Part shown: piece by piece, positions 1 through 5,220 of the stretch
Numbering within the stretch: the first letter of the stretch is position 1
How the letters are laid out: every line of letters begins with the position of its first letter
NCBI GenBank assembly: GCA_009177185.1
Contig: WFMB01000009.1
Coordinates: 16,413 to 22,391 of the forward strand
Length of the DNA stretch: 5,979 nt
Reading direction: 5' to 3'
From: Bacteroidales bacterium
GTDB lineage: Bacteria > Bacteroidota > Bacteroidia > Bacteroidales > Bacteroidaceae
Made by a program: the position numbers and the translations under genes
Notes under the pieces: model-generated
What the model was told of the DNA's origin: nothing
The model's database searches: none
What the model saw: only the letters and a program-made list of their open reading frames with translations

Positions 1-719
1 TTGCATACGATATTTCGGAGAAGTACCACATTGAGCCTGTTCGCCTGACAGACGATGCCCGTGAGCTTCTGTTGCGCTATAAGTGGCCAGGCAACATCCG
101 TCAGTTGAGGAATCTGGTGGAGCAAATCAGCATCATCAGTAAGGAAAGGGAAATTACGCCTGAAATTTTGATAAACTATGGCGTGACGGATGATTCACAG
201 GGGGAAACAGGACTTGTGTTGCATGGGGTAAACAGAGAGCAGCATGCCTCAGCCTCTCACAGCTACGAAAAGGAACGCGACATGCTTTTCCAGCTACTTT
301 CCAGCATCGGCAAAGAGGTAAAGGACCTGAAAGAATTTGTACATAGCAACATCGGAACCATGCAGAGCATGCCTGCCGAGAACTTCCGAATGTATGAAAA
401 CGACGCATCAGATATGGGGATGATGGATGCACCGATGCAGTATGGCCGTCCAACGACCATTCATCCTCCGCATCCTTATATGCTCAATGAGCAGCGTTAT
501 CAGCAGCAAAGTCACTCCCCATACGAGAGCCGTAACATTCAAGATGTGGATGTGGAAACGATAGAGGAGACCCCGTTATCGAACAGGGAACTGATGAAGA
601 AGAATATCATTGACTCGCTGAAGCGCAACAATGGCAACAGAAAGAAGACAGCACATGAGCTGGACATCTCAGAACGCACATTGTACAGAAAGATAAAAGA
701 CTACGGACTAGAGATCTGA
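1..719 (+). CDS. Sigma-54-dependent Fis-family transcriptional regulator, 3' part (5'-truncated)
   Basis: This is the C-terminal 238 residues of a sigma-54 activator-type protein. The frame is open from the window edge, and the first whole codon is at position 3. Visible residues 26-41 carry the end of the AAA+ domain, with the motif YKWPGNIRQLRNLVEQ. R33 sits where the sensor-II arginine of NtrC-like ATPases lies. Residues about 50-190 form a long linker with a probable coiled-coil helix (EKERDMLFQLLSSIGKEVKD, about 87-106) and a Gln/Pro/Tyr-rich stretch. Residues about 193-238 are a Fis-type helix-turn-helix (RKKTAHELDISERTLYRKIK). Such proteins use ATP to open promoters bound by RpoN holoenzyme. 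The Walker motifs, the GAFTGA loop and any receiver domain lie upstream, so activity and input cannot be judged here. The stop is 16 nt before the lptE-like gene, which suggests co-transcription. Confidence 0.93.
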   Translation, partial: AYDISEKYHIEPVRLTDDARELLLRYKWPGNIRQLRNLVEQISIISKEREITPEILINYGVTDDSQGETGLVLHGVNREQHASASHSYEKERDMLFQLLSSIGKEVKDLKEFVHSNIGTMQSMPAENFRMYENDASDMGMMDAPMQYGRPTTIHPPHPYMLNEQRYQQQSHSPYESRNIQDVDVETIEETPLSNRELMKKNIIDSLKRNNGNRKKTAHELDISERTLYRKIKDYGLEI

Positions 720-735
720 CAAAAAGAAACTATCA

Positions 736-1245
736 ATGAAGACAAATACCATCACATGGAGTTTACTGCTGGTGGCGGTGTTGACGGCATGTTCCGTCAG
801 CTATAAGTTCACAGGCACAAGCATCGACTACACGAAAACACACTCGATTTCGATAGACAAATTCCCGATTCGTGCCAATTATGTGTGGAGTCCGATGGAG
901 TCGATGTTCTACAACTCTTTGAGTGATGAGTTTGCTCAAAAGACGAAGCTGAAAGTGTTGAAAAGAGGCGGTGACTTACAGCTATCGGGAGAGATTGTGG
1001 AATATAGCCAAACGAATAAAAGCATCAGTTCAGATGGATATTCGTCATTGGTTCAATTGAAATTGTCTGTTAATGTGCGATTTGTCAATAACACCAAGCA
1101 TGAGGAAGATTTCGAGAAACGCTTTAGCGCAACGGCTGATTATGATGCCAAGCAGCAATTGGCCGCCGTGCAGGAACAGCTGGTGCAGGAAATGATAGAC
1201 GACATTGTTGACCAGATATTTAATGCAACAGTAGCAAACTGGTGA
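736..1245 (+). CDS. lptE: LptE-like outer-membrane lipoprotein (LPS assembly)
   Basis: This 169-residue protein has a lipoprotein signal peptide: a short basic N-terminus, a hydrophobic stretch at residues 6-16 and a lipobox LTAC with the lipidated cysteine at C19. The mature part opens with SVSYKFTGTSIDYTKT, then DKFPIRANY, a pattern I recognise from Bacteroidota LptE-family proteins. LptE plugs the LptD beta-barrel and helps place lipopolysaccharide in the outer leaflet of the outer membrane. Length and layout fit a small LptE. The start follows an A-rich leader (aaaaagaaac) without a clear Shine-Dalgarno. It sits between the sigma-54 regulator and the TPR-like gene, upstream of secG, an envelope-related setting. 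The family is divergent, so the assignment rests on motif, lipobox and neighbourhood; a generic lipoprotein cannot be fully excluded. Confidence 0.82.
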   Translation: MKTNTITWSLLLVAVLTACSVSYKFTGTSIDYTKTHSISIDKFPIRANYVWSPMESMFYNSLSDEFAQKTKLKVLKRGGDLQLSGEIVEYSQTNKSISSDGYSSLVQLKLSVNVRFVNNTKHEEDFEKRFSATADYDAKQQLAAVQEQLVQEMIDDIVDQIFNATVANW

Positions 1246-1276
1246 ACAGAGAGTTAAACGACTTTACATCAATGAA

Positions 1277-2020
1277 ATGATAAACATCCGAGAACTGGCA
1301 ACAGACCCTTCCTTGTTGAACGAGGAGACGCTTCCTGAATTGAAAGAGATGTTGGAGAAATACCCATTCTTTCAAGTTGTACGTTTGCTTTATGTCGCAA
1401 ATTTGTACAAGTTGCATGCACAGAACTTTGGTATGGAGCTGCGGAAAGCCAGTGTATTCGTGCCCGACAGGACAGCACTTTTTGCCCTCACAGAAAGCAC
1501 GAACTACCAACTACCTACTCTGGAATGCAACGTCAGCATTGAAACCGAAGGCGATGAGAACCGAACACTCTCGCTTATCAATGACTTTTTGACGGGAAAA
1601 AATCTGAACGACACAGATGGACAGGAGATACCGCATTTGGTTCCTTCTGTGGCAGACCTCACCAATGACTATGCTTCATTCTTGCTCCAACAGGAAGATT
1701 TGAATGATGAGAGTACGGAAGATGCCACCATCCCACAATTAAAGGGTGCTGACCTTATTGACAGCTTCATTGAAGAGACCAAAGGCAAGCAACGGCTGGA
1801 AATGCAAGAGTTGAGCGACGGGGAATTCACATCGCCTGAACTATCGGACAAGGAAGAGGAGATTTACACAGAAAGCATGGTGAACATCTATATTAAACAA
1901 GGCCGATATCAACAAGCTGTGGAAATATTGCGAAAGATTTCTTTGAATAATCCGGAAAAAAGTTCTAACTTTGCAGCACAAATTAACCTTTTGGAAATTA
2001 TTCTGAAAGAAAACAAGTGA
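1277..2020 (+). CDS. Bacteroidota conserved protein with C-terminal TPR-like repeat
   Basis: This 247-residue protein is soluble, acidic and has no signal peptide or membrane segment. The N-terminal part (about 1-75) is helical and contains EMLEKYPFFQVVRLLYVANL and KASVFVPDRTALFAL, the latter a pattern I associate with a Bacteroidota-specific family found beside secG. The middle (about 80-190) is polar, Asp/Glu-rich and probably flexible. Residues about 196-229 form one TPR-like helix pair (YTESMVNIYIKQGRYQQAVE, then ILRKISLNNPEKS), followed by a last helix to residue 247. TPR units bind proteins, so a scaffold or chaperone role near the Sec/LPS machinery is possible, but no function is known to me. 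The ATG at 1277 was chosen because the ATG at 1272 is in another frame and yields only two codons before TGA. The gene begins 31 nt after the lptE-like gene. Confidence 0.85.
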   Translation: MINIRELATDPSLLNEETLPELKEMLEKYPFFQVVRLLYVANLYKLHAQNFGMELRKASVFVPDRTALFALTESTNYQLPTLECNVSIETEGDENRTLSLINDFLTGKNLNDTDGQEIPHLVPSVADLTNDYASFLLQQEDLNDESTEDATIPQLKGADLIDSFIEETKGKQRLEMQELSDGEFTSPELSDKEEEIYTESMVNIYIKQGRYQQAVEILRKISLNNPEKSSNFAAQINLLEIILKENK

Positions 2021-2074
2021 AAGACATTTGTCTTGACACTATCAATAGTAACTAAAACTACTCAAATAAATAAA

Positions 2075-2404
2075 ATGTATTCACTAATTATTGTACTTGT
2101 CATTCTCGCATCTCTTTTGATGTGTGGAATCGTTCTTATTCAAGAATCGAAGGGTGGCGGTCTTGCATCCAGCTTTGCCTCTTCCAACCAAATTATGGGT
2201 GTACGCAAAACTACCGACCTACTTGAAAAGGGCACATGGTGGTTAGCTGTCGCCATGGTGGTGCTCAGCATTGTTTCTGCTGCTTTCGTTCCAAAGGCTA
2301 CTATTGGGGATGCTCCAATCAACATCAGCGCACCTGTCCAGTCAACAGATGCAGAAAACGTGCCTTCGTTCCCTGCTACCAGCAATCAGACTCCTGCTGA
2401 ATAA
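2075..2404 (+). CDS. secG: SecG, preprotein translocase subunit
   Basis: This 109-residue inner-membrane protein is the SecG subunit of the SecYEG channel, which assists SecA-driven export. It has two transmembrane helices, about residues 2-22 (YSLIIVLVILASLLMCGIVL) and 54-72 (TWWLAVAMVVLSIVSAAFV). Between them lies the family signature VLIQESKGGGLASSF (20-34), followed by GVRKTTDLLEKGTWW. The tail from about residue 74 is Pro/Ser/Thr-rich and polar, as in other Bacteroidota SecG proteins. The frame can be extended to a TTG at 2033, but the extra 14 residues are polar and unlike SecG N-termini, whereas the ATG at 2075 begins directly at helix 1, so 2075 is preferred. It is the last gene of the upstream run, before a strong hairpin terminator. 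Confidence 0.95.
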   Translation: MYSLIIVLVILASLLMCGIVLIQESKGGGLASSFASSNQIMGVRKTTDLLEKGTWWLAVAMVVLSIVSAAFVPKATIGDAPINISAPVQSTDAENVPSFPATSNQTPAE

Positions 2405-2428
2405 GAATTGTCAAACAAAAAGAATATG

Positions 2429-2458
2429 GAAACGAGCTACAAACATGTGGCTCGTTTC
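2429..2458 (+). terminator. Hairpin terminator after secG
   Basis: Bases 2429-2441 pair with 2446-2458 around the tetraloop AACA, giving a 13-bp stem with one G-T wobble (T2438-G2449) and no bulge. It begins 24 nt after the secG stop. A-rich sequence (caaaaagaa) precedes it and TTAT follows it, so the T-tract is short for a textbook intrinsic terminator. Its place at the end of a tight gene run and before a new promoter supports a terminator role. An mRNA 3'-end stabiliser is an alternative. Confidence 0.75.
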
Positions 2459-2461
2459 TTA

Positions 2462-2474
2462 TGCCTTATAGGCA
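2462..2474. repeat. Small inverted repeat after the terminator
   Basis: TGCCT and AGGCA form a perfect 5-bp hairpin around the loop TAT, 3 nt beyond the secG terminator stem. It may be an accessory 3'-end structure or chance. I see no partner for it elsewhere in the spacer. Confidence 0.35.
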
Positions 2475-2521
2475 GAAATAGATACTGATTCAGAGCAGAA
2501 AAGGCTTATTCTCTTCTTTGT

Positions 2522-2536
2522 TTTTATATTATAAAA
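2522..2536. repeat. AT-rich perfect palindrome upstream of the HU-SPOR promoter
   Basis: TTTTATA and TATAAAA flank a single central T, giving a 15-base near-palindrome of pure A/T. It lies 22 nt upstream of the proposed -33 element. It could be an UP-like or bendable AT tract, or a regulator site. Low-complexity sequence makes chance symmetry likely. Confidence 0.3.
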
Positions 2537-2557
2537 TAAGAAAAACGGCACGGATGG

Positions 2558-2587
2558 CTTGTGTCTGAAAAAAAACACTTAACTTTG
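2558..2587 (+). promoter_or_regulatory. Bacteroidota-type promoter for the HU-SPOR gene
   Basis: TAACTTTG at 2580-2587 matches the Bacteroidota primary-sigma -7 consensus TAnnTTTG at every fixed base. CTTG at 2558-2561 resembles the -33 element TTTG, with an 18-nt spacer. Poly-A (2568-2575) fills part of the spacer. The start of transcription is expected within a few bases of 2591, which coincides with the start codon at 2592. The element lies 100 nt past the secG terminator, consistent with a new transcription unit. Confidence 0.7.
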
Positions 2588-2591
2588 TAAC

Positions 2592-3668
2592 ATGATTCCT
2601 TTAGCACGCCATATAGAACTTCTTCTGCTTGAGCATGATTGTGTAATTGTGCCAGGGTTAGGAGGCTTCATCGCAAACTATGCTGATGCACTATACAGCA
2701 GAGAAGATGAGCATATCTTCCTGCCTCCTTATCGCACAATCGGGTTTAATCCACAGTTGCAGATGAACGATGGTTTATTGGTACAGTCCTACATGGCAGC
2801 TTATGATACCTCTTATCCTTTCGCTAACCTACAACTGGAGCAAGATTTGGAGAATATGCTTACAGAGTTGAACATGAGGGGGGAATATGAGTTGGAAAAC
2901 TTGGGTGTTCTCAAGAAAGGACTCAACCAGAACATTGTGTTTACGGCACAAGATTCCACAACTCTCACACCCCCGCTCTATGGTCTGTACTCTTATGAAA
3001 TGTTGCCATTACAGCGCCTCCTCAAAGAACGTGAGATAGAGCATAATATGCAAGCGGCATCATCAATGGGAATAACGAATACGGATAATGAATTGGGAAT
3101 CGAATCCAAGGGAACGCATTGTGATATGGTTATCCGTATCAACCGTCATTGGCTTGATTTCGGCATATCAGTCGCTGCTGCCGTTGTGCTGTTCTTCTGC
3201 TTCTCCTATCCTGCACTAAAGAATATCAGCACCGATACTGACACGGTTGTGGCTGCCTTTCCTTCAATGGGAGAGACCGACATTCATTCCCAAACATTCA
3301 AGGCAAACAAGTCTGTTAATGAAGATGCGGAAACCACTTCATTGGCGAATACAAACCCGATGACACCTACCAAGGAGTCTGTTCCCTCTGTAGCCAAACA
3401 GCATGAAGCATCTAATGAGACAGAAATTGTTTTGACCGCTCCAAAGTATGTTATCGTGCTTGCCAGCTATGTATCACGTACTAATGCGGAAATGTTCATT
3501 AAGAGTCTGGCAAAAAGCGGACTGACAGAAGGTCGTTATGTGAAAGAGGGCAAAGTAAGCCGTATCCTGTATTCTGAATATCAGACGGAAGCTGAAGCTC
3601 AAACCGCATTGAGGTCATTGCGTCAGCAAAGCAATGATTTTGCAAAAGCTTGGATTTTAGCATTGTAA
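2592..3668 (+). CDS. HU-CCDC81-like / SPOR domain single-pass membrane protein
   Basis: This 358-residue protein has two ends on opposite sides of the inner membrane. Residues about 1-135 resemble the bacterial HU-CCDC81 module, a divergent HU/IHF-type domain: HIELLLLEHDCVIVPGLGGF at 7-26, PYRTIGFNPQL at 46-56, and the second subdomain ending near YGLYSYEMLPL. Residues 187-209 are a transmembrane helix (WLDFGISVAAAVVLFFCFSY). A Ser/Thr-rich periplasmic spacer follows (about 210-283). Residues about 285-358 are a SPOR domain (KYVIVLASYVSRTNAEMFIK at the start). SPOR domains bind glycan strands stripped of stem peptides at division sites. The HU-like part may contact DNA or protein, so it could tether nucleoid and septal wall; that role is inferred. 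The ATG at 2592 is fixed by an in-frame TAA at 2580-2582 and by the HU motif starting at once; the next in-frame ATG (2763) would remove the motif. No Shine-Dalgarno is visible. Confidence 0.9.
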   Translation: MIPLARHIELLLLEHDCVIVPGLGGFIANYADALYSREDEHIFLPPYRTIGFNPQLQMNDGLLVQSYMAAYDTSYPFANLQLEQDLENMLTELNMRGEYELENLGVLKKGLNQNIVFTAQDSTTLTPPLYGLYSYEMLPLQRLLKEREIEHNMQAASSMGITNTDNELGIESKGTHCDMVIRINRHWLDFGISVAAAVVLFFCFSYPALKNISTDTDTVVAAFPSMGETDIHSQTFKANKSVNEDAETTSLANTNPMTPTKESVPSVAKQHEASNETEIVLTAPKYVIVLASYVSRTNAEMFIKSLAKSGLTEGRYVKEGKVSRILYSEYQTEAEAQTALRSLRQQSNDFAKAWILAL

Positions 3669-3701
3669 GGGAAGGAATTACTTAAACTAAAGAAGGGAAA
3701 G

Positions 3702-4241
3702 ATGAAAAGAGTGCGTTGCCCCAAATGTGACAACTACATTGTATTTGACGAAACAAAATACACAGACGGGCAATCGTTGGTTTTCGTCTGTAACCATTGC
3801 AAAAAGGAGTTTGGTATTCGCATTGGCAAGTCAAAATTGACTAATCGGCATGAGGAGAAGACGCTGGACGAACAGGCATATCGGCAAGACTATGGAAGCA
3901 TTGTAGTGGTGGAAAACCGTTTTGCTTTTAAGCAAGTCATACCATTGGATTTGGGAGAGAATGAGTTTGGGCGCTATGTACAAGGGACAAACATCAATAA
4001 GCCCATTGAAACACGAGACCCCAGCATCGACACATTCCACTGCGTTATCACCGTAAAAAAGAATAAGCAAGGGAAACTACTATATATACTGCGCGATGCC
4101 CCAAGCGATACTGGTACTTTTTACATGAACGATATCTTGCGTGATGTGGATAGAGTGAATTTGGAGGATGGTGCTATCATCACAATTGGAGCTACAACGC
4201 TCATTTTGCGCGCAGCCGAAGCTACGGATAAAGCATACTGA
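3702..4241 (+). CDS. Zinc-ribbon plus FHA domain protein
   Basis: This 179-residue soluble protein begins with a zinc ribbon: C6-P-K-C9 and C30-N-H-C33, probably binding one Zn2+. A polar linker (about 40-75) leads to an FHA domain (about 76-171). FHA domains bind phosphothreonine peptides. The conserved Gly-Arg is present (EFGRYV, R91) and so is the histidine of the S-x-x-H region (DPSIDTFHCVI, H113). The position usually Ser is Asp110 and the usual Asn-Gly pair reads MNDILR (N143-D144), so phospho-binding may be altered. Residues GTFYMN and EDGAIITIGATTLILRA complete the fold. No catalytic domain is seen, so it is an adaptor or reader. It lies 33 nt after the HU-SPOR gene with no terminator between, suggesting co-transcription. 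The leader agaagggaaag is purine-rich and may act as a weak ribosome site. Confidence 0.88.
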   Translation: MKRVRCPKCDNYIVFDETKYTDGQSLVFVCNHCKKEFGIRIGKSKLTNRHEEKTLDEQAYRQDYGSIVVVENRFAFKQVIPLDLGENEFGRYVQGTNINKPIETRDPSIDTFHCVITVKKNKQGKLLYILRDAPSDTGTFYMNDILRDVDRVNLEDGAIITIGATTLILRAAEATDKAY

Positions 4242-4250
4242 CAATTCATG

Positions 4251-4264
4251 GAATCTAAAGATTC
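4251..4264. promoter_or_regulatory. Perfect dyad upstream of the first AraC-family gene (candidate operator)
   Basis: GAATCT and AGATTC form a perfect 6-bp inverted repeat with an AA centre, 21 nt before the ATG at 4286. The 2-nt centre is too tight for a stable RNA hairpin, so a DNA-binding site is more plausible than a terminator. It lies where a -33 element would be if the CAACTTTA at 4274-4281 serves as a weak -7 element. Autoregulation by the adjacent regulator is a guess. Confidence 0.35.
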
Positions 4265-4285
4265 AAAAAGAAGCAACTTTACACT

Positions 4286-5218
4286 ATGATATTAAAGGGA
4301 CAAACGATTACTGCCAATGATGCCCAGAATTGCTTTTTCTCTTCATTTGAGGGGAAATACAATATCATGGACAACCTCGACGAGAAAGGCGATCCTGTGA
4401 TCCATGCCCGTCCTGAGATTTACAACTCGGAATATGTATATGTGATAGTTGTACTCAGAGGCACTTTGCATATAGTGGTGGGCGGATGCGCTATCGATAT
4501 CAAAGCCAATGAATATCTGGCAGTCATGCCATGTATGAACATAGAAGTAAAGGAATCAAGATGTATTTTCTATTCTTACCTGGTACAGAGTTATATCATG
4601 GCTGAAATCTACAAACGTAGCGATTTTGACAAGGTGATACATTCCCATCCATTCCAGTTTCGCCATGCTCATTGTTCAAAAGAACAGTGTGATACTCTTC
4701 TCACCTGCTACCGCCGCATCAAGGAAGAACATTTGCGTTCCGATTACCCCATGAAGGAAATGGCGCTTCGTGCTTATTACAGTGCTTATATCGTCAAAAG
4801 TTTGTCATATCTGAAAGATGAAGAAATAATCAATCACATGAAGAACTATCGTCAAAACAAGTTCTTCAACGAATTTATACAGATGCTTTATCAGAAGCAC
4901 AAGGAAGAAAGAGCTGTACAGTACTATGCCGATGCAATGCACGTTACTCCCAAGTATCTATCTACTATAGTGAAGACTTTTACTCAGCTTACGGCTTCGC
5001 AAGTGATTGATCAATATATCATTTCTGCCATCAAACAATCACTTTATTCCAACAAACACAACATCAAAACTATTAGTGAAGAATACCATTTCCCAAGCCA
5101 AAGTTTCTTTGGAAGGTATTTCAAACGTCTCACTGGTATGTCACCAAATGATTACATCAAGCAACACAGTATAAAGTCTATCAGTTTCAATCAACTGAAC
5201 TTACAGGAAGAATTGTAG
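4286..5218 (+). CDS. AraC-family transcriptional regulator (first of a tandem pair)
   Basis: This 310-residue protein has an N-terminal cupin-like sensor region and a C-terminal AraC/XylS DNA-binding domain. The sensor part shows the beta-strand run YVYVIVVLRGTLHIVVGG (50-67) followed by IKANEYLAVMP (72-82), typical of small-ligand pockets. A helical middle (about 130-205) is likely the dimer/linker region. The first helix-turn-helix is about 208-233 (YYADAMHVTPKYLSTIVKTF); the second is about 258-281, with ISEEYHFPSQSFFGRYFKRL leading into TGMSPNDY. The ligand and targets cannot be told. The start at 4286 follows a 44-nt spacer holding a dyad and the sequence AACTTT 5 nt before the ATG. Its stop is 2 nt from the next AraC-type gene. 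The histidine in HF replaces the usual glycine of the AraC GF motif, a common variation in this phylum as far as I recall. Confidence 0.92.
   Translation: MILKGQTITANDAQNCFFSSFEGKYNIMDNLDEKGDPVIHARPEIYNSEYVYVIVVLRGTLHIVVGGCAIDIKANEYLAVMPCMNIEVKESRCIFYSYLVQSYIMAEIYKRSDFDKVIHSHPFQFRHAHCSKEQCDTLLTCYRRIKEEHLRSDYPMKEMALRAYYSAYIVKSLSYLKDEEIINHMKNYRQNKFFNEFIQMLYQKHKEERAVQYYADAMHVTPKYLSTIVKTFTQLTASQVIDQYIISAIKQSLYSNKHNIKTISEEYHFPSQSFFGRYFKRLTGMSPNDYIKQHSIKSISFNQLNLQEEL
5205..5210 (+). promoter_or_regulatory. Shine-Dalgarno-like site for the second AraC-family gene
   Basis: AGGAAG lies 10 nt before the ATG at 5221, inside the last codons of the preceding AraC gene. With a 2-nt intergenic gap this suggests translational coupling. 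It is one of few purine-rich ribosome-site candidates in the window, so its role is plausible but unproven in a phylum that uses such sites weakly. Confidence 0.4.
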
Positions 5219-5220
5219 CC

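Noticed and set aside
154..460. Two reverse-strand open frames (99 and 65 codons)
   Set aside because: They are antisense to the linker of the sigma-54 regulator and to each other, with Cys/Ser/Arg-rich non-protein-like composition.
1220..1592. Reverse frames at 1220-1510 and 1269-1478 and a forward frame at 1377-1592
   Set aside because: All overlap the TPR-like gene in other frames and show no family motif.
2021..2074. Possible promoter for secG with TTTG at 2027-2030 as -33 element
   Set aside because: No TAnnTTTG occurs at the proper distance (around 2049-2056 reads taactaaa), so only half of the signal is present.
2140..2471. Reverse frame 2140-2385 and forward frame 2271-2471 over secG
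   Set aside because: The SecG signature lies in the competing frame. The forward frame also runs into the terminator hairpin, so both are shadows.
3669..3701. Promoter or terminator between the HU-SPOR and FHA genes
   Set aside because: The 33-nt spacer has no hairpin and no -7 element. Co-transcription is simpler.
3831..4070. 79-codon reverse frame inside the FHA gene
   Set aside because: It is antisense to a well-supported zinc-ribbon/FHA protein, and no motif is visible.
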